Source of the DNA: Pontibacter silvestris
GTDB taxonomy: Bacteria > Bacteroidota > Bacteroidia > Cytophagales > Hymenobacteraceae
DNA: 35,817 nucleotides
Direction of reading: 5' to 3'
NCBI RefSeq assembly: GCF_020907275.1
Contig: NZ_JAJJWI010000033.1
Span: 1-35,817 of the forward strand
The position numbers and the translations under genes are program-made. Positions 8,210 to 16,012 of this stretch are shown here, in pieces; position 1 is the first letter of the stretch, and each line of letters opens with the position of its first letter. The notes beneath the pieces were generated by a model. That model saw only the letters and a program-made list of their open reading frames with translations. It was not told the origin of the DNA and made no database searches.

Positions 8210-9022
8210 ATGGCGCTTAAACAAATTATAGAAGAGGCTTGGGAAAACCGAGCATTGTTACAAGAAAGTAATACAATAGAAGCTATACGTGAGGTAATCG
8301 GAGAGCTTGATAAAGGTACTTTGCGTGTTGCTGAACCTAATGGAGATGACTGGCAGGTTAATGAATGGGTAAAGAAGGCGGTATTGATGTACTTCCCTAT
8401 TCAGTCGATGAAAACAATAGAGGTAGGTCCTTTTGAGTTTTATGATAAGATTGCACTAAAGCGCAATTACGAGCAACTGGGCGTGCGGGTAGTACCTCAT
8501 GCTGTGGCTCGTTATGGTGCCTTTTTGGCTAAAGGTGTTGTGATGATGCCGTCTTACGTAAACATTGGCGCTTATGTAGACAGCGGAACAATGGTGGATA
8601 CCTGGGCAACTGTAGGAAGCTGCGCTCAGGTAGGTAAAAATGTGCACCTGAGTGGTGGTGTTGGTCTTGGTGGTGTACTGGAGCCAATACAGGCTGCACC
8701 GGTTATTATTGAAGACGGTGCCTTTATTGGCTCCAGAAGTATATTGGTAGAGGGTTGCCGCATTGGTAAAGAAGCTGTAATTGGTGCTGGTGTAACTATT
8801 ACAGGCAGCTCCAAAATATTTGACGTAACAGGCAGTGAGGAGAAAATCTACAAAGGTTATGTGCCTCCTCGTTCAGTTGTTATTCCTGGTTCATACACTA
8901 AGAAATTCCCTGCTGGTGAGTTCCAGGTGCCTTGTGCCCTGATCATTGGACAGCGTAAAGAAAGCACAGACCTTAAGACATCATTGAACGATGTGTTAAG
9001 AGACCATGCTGTAGCGGTTTAA
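8210..9022 (+). CDS. dapD: 2,3,4,5-tetrahydropyridine-2,6-dicarboxylate N-succinyltransferase
   Basis: DapD succinylates tetrahydrodipicolinate in the succinylase branch of lysine/diaminopimelate synthesis. The 270 residues match the family. An N-terminal helical domain (residues 1-100) is followed by a left-handed beta-helix of hexapeptide repeats, with GAYVDSGTMVDTWATVGSCAQ, GVGLGGVLEPIQAAPVIIED and GAFIGSRSILVEGC. These carry the known acid and glycine-rich substrate positions. The end (VPCALIIGQRKESTD) is also typical. It is monocistronic: a divergent glycosyltransferase precedes it and a terminator follows. thrA, another aspartate-family gene, lies 1.4 kb downstream. Confidence 0.97.
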   Translation: MALKQIIEEAWENRALLQESNTIEAIREVIGELDKGTLRVAEPNGDDWQVNEWVKKAVLMYFPIQSMKTIEVGPFEFYDKIALKRNYEQLGVRVVPHAVARYGAFLAKGVVMMPSYVNIGAYVDSGTMVDTWATVGSCAQVGKNVHLSGGVGLGGVLEPIQAAPVIIEDGAFIGSRSILVEGCRIGKEAVIGAGVTITGSSKIFDVTGSEEKIYKGYVPPRSVVIPGSYTKKFPAGEFQVPCALIIGQRKESTDLKTSLNDVLRDHAVAV

Positions 9023-9059
9023 TCCCTGGTAAAGGCCGAATTAAACAGTACTTAATCTG

Positions 9060-9116
9060 AAAGCTGTTGAGATATGCCTGAGCAAAAGCACTTGTCATGT
9101 TTCAACAGCTTTTTTA
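9060..9116 (+). terminator. Rho-independent terminator of dapD
   Basis: AAAGCTGTTGA (9060-9070) pairs with TCAACAGCTTT (9102-9112), an 11-bp stem followed by a short T run to 9115. It sits about 40 bases after the dapD stop. The loop is long (31 bases). Confidence 0.8.
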
Positions 9117-9276
9117 TATATGAATGACTGGCTTTTTTCCTTTTACTGTTTTATTTAAGCTGTCGTAGCCCCAGCTTATTCAGCGACGTGTAATTCAGGA
9201 TGCTGTATAAACTTACAGCCCGGGCCCGGGTTGAACTCTTTTCCCTTGTTCGGCACCATAACATTTACAAGATCCG

Positions 9277-10134
9277 CTAAAACTTCCGCTTTACCGGGTT
9301 GTATCCTAAATATAAATCAGAAGCTAAAATACGCATTATCTCTTCACAAACTGGCTGTAGGTCTAGGCGGGTTTTTGCCATCGCCCTTAAAATATAAACG
9401 CCATCTTTTACCTTAGAAACAGACAAGACCATATCTTTTTCAACCATGTTGAAATTTAAAGAAGAGCTTTCCTGCATCTTGAGTTGCATTAGTTTGTTAG
9501 CTAAATGTATGAACTTTTCATCATTCGGTGTGCCAACTAAGTAAGCTGAAAGCATGGTCTGGTACTGATCAAAATTAGCGGGGGAGGTAGCAATATTTTC
9601 TTTAGGTTTAAAAGAAAAGCGATCCAATAGAACTACTTTATTGTTTACCGATACTTTCAGTTCAGAATGAAAAGAGTCAAAAACAAATTTTTCACCCATA
9701 TCCATTCTGCCTGAGTGGAACCAATCTACCACCAGAAGAAGGGAATCAGGCTTTGTATTCCAATGCTGCACTTGCTTATAGTTACTGCTTTCCTGCAGCA
9801 CTACCGGGTCCGGAAATATCACAGCCAGTCCTTTTTCCTCTAGTTCACCTTCAATTACCTGCTCCGCTACGCCGCCGTTTACAGACTTGAATATTTTAGT
9901 GTTTGATTGTGAACTTATAAAAAGCCTGGTGTTAGCACCACAGGTAATCTTTAGCTTAATCTGGTCACCGGATACCATGCCTCCGCCATAGCTAGACAGT
10001 ACCACATGGCTGCTCTTGTTGTACGCGCCGGGGTTTAGTATTTTAAGGGGCTGTATGTTTTTGCAGGTTATCAGTTTCGATTTTTGCTGTACTTCAGCAA
10101 TCTCCACTTCACTCCAGTCGTTGAATTCGCTCAT
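9277..10134 (-). CDS. ureD: Urease accessory protein UreD/UreH, without other urease genes in the window
   Basis: UreD is part of the UreDFG complex that inserts nickel into apo-urease. The family core is clear: SYGGGMVSGDQIKLKITCG followed by ANTRLFISSQSNTKIFKS, later FPDPVVLQESSNY and VVDWFHSGRMDMGE. I take ATG 10134 (MSEFNDWSEVEI) rather than 10158, giving 285 residues, the usual size. No ureA, B, C, E, F or G gene is present in the 9 kb upstream or the long stretch downstream, so it is an orphan as far as this window shows. It may serve a urease elsewhere, be a relic, or have another metallochaperone role. It is divergent from the thr leader. Confidence 0.85.
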   Translation of the reverse strand: MSEFNDWSEVEIAEVQQKSKLITCKNIQPLKILNPGAYNKSSHVVLSSYGGGMVSGDQIKLKITCGANTRLFISSQSNTKIFKSVNGGVAEQVIEGELEEKGLAVIFPDPVVLQESSNYKQVQHWNTKPDSLLLVVDWFHSGRMDMGEKFVFDSFHSELKVSVNNKVVLLDRFSFKPKENIATSPANFDQYQTMLSAYLVGTPNDEKFIHLANKLMQLKMQESSSLNFNMVEKDMVLSVSKVKDGVYILRAMAKTRLDLQPVCEEIMRILASDLYLGYNPVKRKF

Positions 10135-10259
10135 TCTTTTTTGTGTCTGTACTGGCAATATAAGGCAATGCTTTTAAACTTGCCTGTATAGTTTTTTCAA
10201 AAAAATAGCAGAAATATGTAGGGGGATTAAATTTATAATATATATCTTAGGGATATAAT

Positions 10260-10337
10260 ATGATACAGAGACAAACAACCATTATAATTTCTACGATCAT
10301 CATTCCAAAAATGCATGGGAAGGAGATTATTAGGTAA
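10260..10337 (+). CDS. Thr/Ile-rich leader peptide of thrA (thrL-like)
   Basis: A 25-codon ORF reads MIQRQTTIIISTIIIPKM then HGKEIIR and a TAA stop. Three Thr and nine Ile codons make up 12 of the 25, with the densest part (TTIIISTIII) at codons 6-15. Threonine and isoleucine are the end products that control this pathway, and the E. coli thrL peptide shows the same bias. The ORF stops 22 bases before a strong terminator that itself lies just before thrA. The sequence supports a ribosome-stalling sensor of charged tRNA-Thr/Ile. It is too short for standard gene callers. Confidence 0.85.
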   Translation: MIQRQTTIIISTIIIPKMHGKEIIR

Positions 10338-10394
10338 ATTAAAAACAAGATAAACCGGTAAGCGCCTTCCCCATACAGGAAGGCGCTTTTTTTT
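10284..10394 (+). promoter_or_regulatory. Transcription attenuator controlling thrA
   Basis: Three alternative pairings can be drawn. Segment 1 (10284-10292, inside the Ile codons) can pair with 10322-10330, nine pairs including two G-U. Segment 2 (10315-10323, ATGGGAAGG) can pair with 10365-10374 (CCTTCCCCAT), nine pairs with one bulged C; this is the antiterminator. The terminator pairs 10360-10370 with 10378-10388. The antiterminator and the terminator share 10365-10370. Ribosomes stalled at the Thr/Ile codons would cover segment 1 and free segment 2 to pair with the 5' arm of the terminator, letting transcription reach thrA. Confidence 0.85.
10360..10394 (+). terminator. Terminator of the thr attenuator
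   Basis: AAGCGCCTTCC (10360-10370) and GGAAGGCGCTT (10378-10388) form a perfect 11-bp stem with a seven-base loop, followed by eight Ts (10387-10394). It lies only 13 bases before the thrA ATG, so it must be conditional, since no gene ends here. Confidence 0.93.
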
Positions 10395-10407
10395 AACATC
10401 TAACTAT

Positions 10408-12858
10408 ATGAAGGTTCTGAAATTCGGGGGTACTTCGGTAGGGTCTACTGAAGGTATTGTTAACATGCTGGACATCATCAAAAAAGAAGTGCAGACAGGA
10501 GAGAAGCCTGTTGTGGTACTTTCAGCCATGAGCGGCATTACGAACATGTTAACGAAAATGGCTGAAGAAGCAGTTATTGGTGAAGGCAACCAGGAATTGT
10601 TGCAGGAAGTGTTGGACAGGCATTTTGCCGTTGTTCAGGAAATGCTTCCGATCCAGCAACAAGCTCCTGTTTATGCCCAACTGAAAATATATTTTTCGGA
10701 AGTGGAGAAAATACTTTCTGCTATTCAGAACCTGAAGGAATGTTCGCCTAAGTCACTTGACCTGGTGATTAGTTATGGAGAAAGATGCGCTACTTTTTTA
10801 GTGACCAAAATTGCAGAGCAGTACTTCCCTGAATCTCTTTTTGTAGATGCCGCTACCATTATTAAAACCGACAGTAATTTCGGTAATGCTAAAGTTGATA
10901 CCAGGCTTTCTGAAGACCTGATTAGTATATTCTACAATAGCCATGCTGATAGTTTATTGTTTATAACTGGCTTTATCGCTAGCGACCAGCAGGGCCAGAC
11001 AACAACACTTGGCAGAGGAGGCAGCGATTATACAGCGGCTATAGTGGGCTCAGCGCTCAACAGCAGTGAAATACAGATATGGACAGGCGTAAACGGTATG
11101 ATGACTGCTGACCCCAGAATGGTGAAAAAAGCTTTTTCGCTGACAGAGCTTTCGTATACAGAAGCCATGGAGATGTCTTTTTTTGGAGCCAGGGTAATTT
11201 ATCCTCCTACCATGATTCCGGCTTTTCTGAAAAAGATTCCGATCATCATAAAAAGTATTCTGCAGCCCGATTTTACCGGCACCGTTATCTGCCACAGTTG
11301 CGATTCGTCGGACTTGCCTATAAAAGGAATTTCTTCTATCAATGAAATAAGCATTATTAACCTGCAGGGCAGTGGCATGGTAGGTAAGGCTGGTTTTAGC
11401 GGTAAGTTGTTTTCTTTGCTGGCCCACGAGCAGATAAATGTGATTATGATTACCCAAAGCTCTTCAGAGCACAGCATTACGTTTGCCATTAAGCCAGAAG
11501 ATGCCGTGAAAGCGCAGCGACTGATTGAGCAGGAGTTTGAACTGGAATTGCAGGCGAAGAAACTGGAACAGCCCGAAGTGGAAGAAGGTTTGTCTATTCT
11601 GGCTATTGTGGGGGAGAACATGAAAAAAACCACTGGCATGTCTGGTAAGCTTTTTTCAGCTTTGGGTAGAAACGGCGTGAACGTGCGGGCCATTGCACAG
11701 GGTTCTTCGGAGCATAATATTTCGGTGGTTATCTTACAGCAGGATTTGGCTAAGGCCCTTAATGCTGTGCATGATGAGTTCTTTACGGAGCTGAAAAAGA
11801 CACTGAATGTGTTTTGCTTGGGCACGGGCAATATTGGTAAAACCCTGTTCCGGCAACTGTACGAGCACCGTGACTTTTTACAGAAACACAATGGCATACA
11901 GGTAAAAATAACAGGTATTTCAAACAGCCGTAAAATGCTGTTTGAAGAGGAGGGAATTCCGCTGGACAGCTGGCAGGAAGAATTAGACCAAGCAGGAGAG
12001 CCTGCAGATCTACAGGGCTTTGTAGCTAAAATGAAAGAGATGAACCTGCCAAACTGCGTTTTTGTAGACAACACGGCAAGTCCAAAACCCATTACCTTTT
12101 ACGAAGAGATCTTTAAATCTAATGTCTCTGTCGTAACCTCTAATAAGATAGGCAATTCATCGTCTTACAGCCAATACAGAACTTTTAAAGACACAGCGCA
12201 TACACACGGCGTTGACTTTTATTATGAAACCAATGTAGGAGCGGGGCTGCCTATAGTTCGCACGTTGAAGGACCTGATGATGAGTGGCGACAGGGTCTTA
12301 TTAATTGAAGCAGTTCTTTCTGGTACAATCTCCTTTATTTTTAACCATTTTAAAGGGGAGGCTAAATTCCATGAAGTAGTGAAACTGGCGCAGGAAAAGG
12401 GCTATACTGAACCTGACCCCAGGGATGACCTGAATGGTAAAGACTTTATGCGTAAGATGCTCATTTTAGCCCGTGATGCAGGCTACGAACTAGAGGCAGA
12501 AGATGTGAAGATTGATAACATACTTCCAGGCTCCTGTTTAAATGCACAATCTGTTACAGATTTTTATAAAGAACTGGAAGCGGCTGACGATTTCTTTGAA
12601 AAGCTGAAGAAAGAAGCAGAGCAAAGCGGGAAGGCACTGCGCTACATTGGTAAGCTGGAAGATGGGAAAGTATCAATTACATTGCAAATGGTAGACGAAA
12701 GCCATCCGTTCTTTGTGCTTTCCGGCAGCGATAACATTATTGCCTTTACCACAGAACGATACAAAGAGCGTCCATTGGTTGTAAAGGGGCCTGGTGCCGG
12801 TGCCGAGGTTACCGCAGCCGGTGTGTTTGCTGATATTGTAAACGTGGGAACGCACTAA
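10408..12858 (+). CDS. thrA: Bifunctional aspartate kinase / homoserine dehydrogenase
   Basis: ThrA catalyses the first and third steps from aspartate to homoserine, feeding Thr, Met and Ile synthesis. The 816 residues match the family. The aspartokinase domain (about 1-300) starts MKVLKFGGTSVGS and carries GRGGSDYTAA and the YTEAMEMSFFGARVIYPPT region. A double ACT regulatory region (about 315-455) contains two IAQGSSEHN/ITQSSSEHS motifs, the usual sites of feedback inhibition by threonine. The homoserine dehydrogenase domain (about 465-816) has an NAD(P) motif (FCLGTGNIGKTLF), ETNVGAGLPI and the EKGYTEPDPRDDLNGKD signature. The upstream attenuator suggests transcriptional control by Thr/Ile. 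No thrB or thrC follows; the next 800 bases are non-coding. Confidence 0.97.
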   Translation: MKVLKFGGTSVGSTEGIVNMLDIIKKEVQTGEKPVVVLSAMSGITNMLTKMAEEAVIGEGNQELLQEVLDRHFAVVQEMLPIQQQAPVYAQLKIYFSEVEKILSAIQNLKECSPKSLDLVISYGERCATFLVTKIAEQYFPESLFVDAATIIKTDSNFGNAKVDTRLSEDLISIFYNSHADSLLFITGFIASDQQGQTTTLGRGGSDYTAAIVGSALNSSEIQIWTGVNGMMTADPRMVKKAFSLTELSYTEAMEMSFFGARVIYPPTMIPAFLKKIPIIIKSILQPDFTGTVICHSCDSSDLPIKGISSINEISIINLQGSGMVGKAGFSGKLFSLLAHEQINVIMITQSSSEHSITFAIKPEDAVKAQRLIEQEFELELQAKKLEQPEVEEGLSILAIVGENMKKTTGMSGKLFSALGRNGVNVRAIAQGSSEHNISVVILQQDLAKALNAVHDEFFTELKKTLNVFCLGTGNIGKTLFRQLYEHRDFLQKHNGIQVKITGISNSRKMLFEEEGIPLDSWQEELDQAGEPADLQGFVAKMKEMNLPNCVFVDNTASPKPITFYEEIFKSNVSVVTSNKIGNSSSYSQYRTFKDTAHTHGVDFYYETNVGAGLPIVRTLKDLMMSGDRVLLIEAVLSGTISFIFNHFKGEAKFHEVVKLAQEKGYTEPDPRDDLNGKDFMRKMLILARDAGYELEAEDVKIDNILPGSCLNAQSVTDFYKELEAADDFFEKLKKEAEQSGKALRYIGKLEDGKVSITLQMVDESHPFFVLSGSDNIIAFTTERYKERPLVVKGPGAGAEVTAAGVFADIVNVGTH

Positions 12859-13097
12859 GTGCAAGCATCTGGATTGTAAGTTAAAAGCTCAGGGCGATGT
12901 TACAAAAACGTAAAGGAGTAGGTAAATACACCTAAAAAGAAGTATAACAGCTTTCTTAAGGTAAGGTGCCGCGTATAGAATAACATAATAAGACACTACA
13001 GCTTGCTTTGCTGAAATTTCGGTTTCTGTTTTTACGCTGCATAGCTGCTTTTCATAGTTTTTGCCGGGTGGTGGCAGAGCTTCTGTAAGCTTATTTA

Positions 13098-13147
13098 AGG
13101 CTAGGTAACTGTTGGTTTCCCATAGGACATAACAGCAACCTAGCCTT
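13098..13147. terminator. Inverted repeat, possible distal thrA terminator
   Basis: AAGGCTAGGT at 13098-13107 pairs with ACCTAGCCTT at 13138-13147, and CTGTT with AACAG extends the stem after a two-base mismatch. It lies 240 bases after the thrA stop. A mixed T-rich tract (TTGTTATTTCC) follows on the plus strand, so it may end a long thrA 3' UTR. Confidence 0.5.
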
Positions 13148-13475
13148 TGTTATTTCCTTTTAATTGTGTTCAGTTCTCCATAGTTATTAGCTGCTGTCGT
13201 TCCGCTTTTATACGTAACCTGTTAACATCTCTGCTAGTTATAAAATGGTAATCTGGGCGAAGAACTACTTGTTTAAGTTTAGAACTTCCTTTAGTATGTT
13301 CTAAGTTTCGTAAATTAGAACATGAGAGAAAGACAGGAAGAGCACTAAGAAAGAATGTTTACTGTGCACATTTCTAAGAGTGGTTTGCCTTAAAATTGTA
13401 ACCATGGCTCATTCTGATCTGCCTTTTTAGTTTTATCCTCTTGGGTGCTGAGGGTAAGGCAACCTTTACTGTCTG

Positions 13476-13536
13476 ATAAGGAAACCTGAATATGGTCATT
13501 GGTGGGGCAATGATCTGGAGGGTTTCCTTATTTTTT
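13476..13536 (+). terminator. Two-stem hairpin with T run; possible 3' end of a small RNA
   Basis: An outer stem pairs ATAAGGAAACC (13476-13486) with GGTTTCCTTAT (13521-13531). An inner stem pairs 13494-13501 with 13508-13515 around a GTGGGG loop. Ts continue to 13536. No plus-strand gene lies within 600 bases upstream, so the transcript it ends is not a visible mRNA. An independent small RNA starting around 13300-13400 would explain it. Confidence 0.65.
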
Positions 13537-13671
13537 GCTTTAAATTATCAGGAGGAGGTAAAATAGTATGTACAACATGTGTTAAAATAGGAGACTTGTT
13601 ATAGCAGGAATGACAAGCTTTATTGAATAGCCTGCCTCTACTATTACACAGTAGCTTAATAATATAGCTTT

Positions 13672-14013
13672 TTAAGTCAGTTCAAGTGCTTCTTCAAGTG
13701 AGCCCTTGATAAAAAGTGTTTTATCAAGCCCCAATGTTTCGAAAACGTCTTTCACTTTTAGTGGCATACTATAAAGTATGAGCAAAGTGCTTTGAAGCGA
13801 GCAGGCATAGTAGGTAGACAGTAAAACACCAATTCCAGCAGAAGATATGTAGCTAAGCTCCTGGCAGTCAATCATAATTTTTTTAGCACCAGAGGCGCTT
13901 GCTTTTTTTAAGCATTGTTCTGCTGCAATACATGTACTCGCATCCAGTTCACCAATTATCCTGATCCGGATAGTACTATCTACCTCTTTGTACTCGATGT
14001 TAAACTTCTTCAT
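13672..14013 (-). CDS. STAS-domain protein, anti-sigma factor antagonist type
   Basis: STAS proteins of the SpoIIAA type are switched by serine phosphorylation and bind anti-sigma kinases in partner-switching circuits. The sequence from ATG 14013 (MKKFNIEYKEV, 113 residues) contains the typical LDASTC strand region, KKIMIDCQELSYISSAGIGV with the phosphorylatable serine before AG, and a C-terminal ALELT helix. The annotated frame can start earlier at 14034, but the extra seven residues lack homology. No sigma factor or anti-sigma kinase is adjacent. It converges on thrA's spacer, and its promoter would lie in the AT-rich region shared with the first response regulator. Confidence 0.87.
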   Translation of the reverse strand: MKKFNIEYKEVDSTIRIRIIGELDASTCIAAEQCLKKASASGAKKIMIDCQELSYISSAGIGVLLSTYYACSLQSTLLILYSMPLKVKDVFETLGLDKTLFIKGSLEEALELT

Positions 14014-14034
14014 TGTCCCATAGCTTATGCGCAC

Positions 14035-14389
14035 GCTCTTTATTGGTAATATAATATATTATATGCTTAATATTTATAATAAACTATATAAACTTAAGAT
14101 ATCTTATATTAAATATGGCTTTATAAAGGTATGATATTGCAAATGTAACCTTTGTGCCAGAAGTAACGGATGTAATAAATACTTATTTTTATAAGATAAA
14201 TACCTAAAAATAAAGTTGTTCAAACTTTAATCCTAAGAAAGACAGTAAATTAGCTCAAGAGCTAATTTAAAAGCCTAATCATAATCAGGTAACTAGAGTA
14301 ACACGCTCTTTTTTTCGCTTATTTTAGCCTGATTTTAAGCAGTACTAGTTTTAAACACGTATATATAAAACGCATCATAACAGTTAGTT
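14035..14389. other. AT-rich divergent promoter region between STAS gene and response regulator
   Basis: The region is strongly AT-rich and separates two divergently transcribed signalling genes. It contains one copy of the word ATAAATACTTAT (14175-14186), a close variant near 14195, and a perfect palindrome at 14247-14268. No ORF is supported. Confidence 0.6.
14247..14268. promoter_or_regulatory. Perfect inverted repeat upstream of the first NarL-type regulator
   Basis: Ten-base arms AAATTAGCTC and GAGCTAATTT flank two As. It lies 120 bases before the regulator's ATG. No T run follows, so a binding site for a dimeric regulator is more likely than a terminator. NarL/LuxR-type proteins bind such dyads. 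Confidence 0.45.
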
Positions 14390-15064
14390 ATGAAAGATAT
14401 GGATATTGGAGAAAAAATCAAAGTAATCATAACTGATGATCATAAAATTATTAGAGATGGCATCAAAGCTATTTTATCAGGTGAAAGCTCAGTAGACATA
14501 GTAGGGGAGGCCTCCAATAGCAAAGAGCTACTGGAGCTGTTGGAAACAACTCCAGCTGATGTTGCTTTGCTGGATATAAACATGCCTGAAACTGGAGGTA
14601 TAGAGACAACCTTAGAACTTAAAAGGCGTTATCCGAACCTGAAAGTGCTTATTCTTACGATGCTAGATCATGAGAGCTACGTTAGCAAAGCTATAGAAAA
14701 CGGTGCAAGTGGTTATTTGCTTAAGAACGCCGGCAAAGAAGAACTTCGTTCAGCGCTACATCTTGTGTTTCATGGTTCCACCTACATCAGCCCTAGTATA
14801 TCTTTAAACCTGTTGCAAGGGGTAAAAGGTGGCAGGATGAGCGATGAATCATATCCTCCACATGAGCAGCGTCATTCTTTGTCGAAGCGGGAGGTAGAAG
14901 TATTAATGTTAATTGCTGAAGGATACACTAACGCAGAGATTGCTGAGCGTCTTTTTAACAGCAAGCGCACTATAGAAACGCACCGTCAGAACCTGCTGGA
15001 GAAAACAAACTGTAAAAATACAGCAAGCTTAGTTAAATATGCTGTTCAGAATAGAATCATTTAA
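14390..15064 (+). CDS. Response regulator, NarL/FixJ family (REC-LuxR HTH), copy 1
   Basis: The receiver domain (about residues 9-125) has the acid pair D16/D17, the phosphorylated aspartate D62 in LLDINMP, T90 and K112. A linker follows, then a LuxR-type HTH (about 160-224): LSKREVEVLMLIAEGYTNAE followed by IAERLFNSKRTIETHRQNLL. It should bind DNA when phosphorylated by a histidine kinase. It is a clear paralogue of the protein encoded at 16952-17638, roughly half the residues matching by eye. The CheB-CheR-kinase encoded 5 kb downstream is a candidate partner, since its dimerisation region resembles the NarX/HisKA_3 type that pairs with NarL regulators. Confidence 0.95.
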   Translation: MKDMDIGEKIKVIITDDHKIIRDGIKAILSGESSVDIVGEASNSKELLELLETTPADVALLDINMPETGGIETTLELKRRYPNLKVLILTMLDHESYVSKAIENGASGYLLKNAGKEELRSALHLVFHGSTYISPSISLNLLQGVKGGRMSDESYPPHEQRHSLSKREVEVLMLIAEGYTNAEIAERLFNSKRTIETHRQNLLEKTNCKNTASLVKYAVQNRII

Positions 15065-15549
15065 TCTCACCAGCTATCTGAAGAAGCCATACCATACTTG
15101 TCATCAGTGCGTGAATGAGTTTATGATGAATAAGATCAGGATGATATAGTACTGGTAATCTATAAGTCAGTAAAACCAAACGGCCATACAACACCTTAAG
15201 CGCTGCATGTCTAAGGTGTTGTATGGCCGTTTATACTTACACTATTTAACTGTAATAACATAACATGTAGGTACCTTTGTTAAAACATAGATCAAAGCTT
15301 ACTTTTACTTCTTGATTAAACAGATAAGTATAAATACTTATAAAATGGAAGCTACCTACACTTTGTAAGTACTTATAAGTAAATAGTAGAAGAATATAAA
15401 TTATTAGCTTCAAATAACCCCTTTAACAAGCTGATTTACCGTATAAATAAATAGAATGGCTCTTTATGCCAAGGAGCTTTAAGCTGATAATATAAGGGAG
15501 ATAAGTTTATTAAAGAGCGTATAAATCTGCTTTTGGTAAGTTTTATACT
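15065..15549. other. Non-coding spacer with a very long perfect hairpin
   Basis: No ORF is supported. The spacer holds the 21-bp inverted repeat at 15178-15232 and a cluster of TAAGTAT/ATACTTA dyads at 15326-15383, including a second copy of ATAAATACTTAT (15330-15341) and the palindrome ACTTATAAGT near 15371. The dyads lie 170-220 bases before the next gene. Confidence 0.6.
15178..15232. repeat. 21-bp perfect inverted repeat (hairpin) after response regulator 1
   Basis: Bases 15178-15198 and 15212-15232 are exact reverse complements, with a 13-base loop. It lies about 115 bases after the regulator's stop codon. There is only a weak T run (GTTTATA), so it is either a factor-assisted terminator, a 3'-end stabiliser or a REP-like dispersed element. 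Confidence 0.8.
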
Positions 15550-15828
15550 ATGTTTCATTATGAAGTTATAAGTGTTATGTGTGAAATTGATGAATTGGGA
15601 AGTATGCTTAGCTACTGCGATGAAATAGTACTGGTTCACTCTAAAGAACATGGTGGATTATTACAATTTTACAGCGAAGATTACTTTAGAGGAGAACTAT
15701 ATATAAAATGTGGTTCATTGCTTGATACGCTAAGCAAGGCTGCTGACGCCAGAGGAAACATCAGCAACAAAAATGTAAACCTGTTAAAACAAAACTTTCA
15801 CGAGCTGAGAGGGTTAGCTGAAGCATAG
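15550..15828 (+). CDS. Small unknown protein in the signalling block
   Basis: The 92-residue product starts MFHYEVISVMCEIDELGSML; an internal ATG at 15577 is an alternative start. It is charged, predicted largely helical and without a signal sequence, so probably cytoplasmic. I do not recognise a family. A perfect 16-bp terminator hairpin 65 bases after its stop supports it as a real transcription unit. Its place between two paralogous response regulators suggests an accessory signalling role, but that is only guilt by association. Confidence 0.6.
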   Translation: MFHYEVISVMCEIDELGSMLSYCDEIVLVHSKEHGGLLQFYSEDYFRGELYIKCGSLLDTLSKAADARGNISNKNVNLLKQNFHELRGLAEA

Positions 15829-15892
15829 GACCTGTTAAGTTGAGTTTATACCATTAAAAATGATGTTTACCAGGTCAAGAAGTTTAACAACA

Positions 15893-15927
15893 ACAGAAAA
15901 AGCAGGTTTACAACCTGCTTTTTCTGT
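15893..15927 (+). terminator. Perfect 16-bp terminator hairpin
   Basis: Bases 15893-15908 and 15912-15927 pair perfectly around TAC. The T run is inside the 3' arm (GCTTTTTCTGT), and the symmetric A run makes it usable in both directions. It serves the small gene ending at 15828. Confidence 0.85.
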
Positions 15928-16012
15928 TCACACATAAACCTGAGCCCTTTGTTAACTATGCCAACGAAGTACGGCTTATAGAGGAGTATAGCTGTAAGAA
16001 GATATTCAGTAA

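Larger units (their letters stand above)
12865..13671. other. 800-base spacer after thrA with two strong hairpins
   Basis: I see no convincing ORF here. Two structured elements stand out: an inverted repeat at 13098-13147 and a two-stem hairpin ending in Ts at 13476-13536. The latter could be the end of a small RNA. The spacer is unusually long for a region with genes converging on it (thrA forward, the STAS gene reverse). Confidence 0.6.

Noticed and set aside
11199..12092. Long reverse-strand frame (297 codons) opposite thrA
   Set aside because: Composition rich in Ser, Cys, Pro and Phe, no recognisable motif, and fully covered by the well-supported thrA frame.
13441..13540. TPP or other known riboswitch (words GGGTGCTGAG and GGAAACCTGA)
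   Set aside because: The conserved TPP order and spacing are absent and no plus-strand gene follows; only a terminator-like hairpin is supported.
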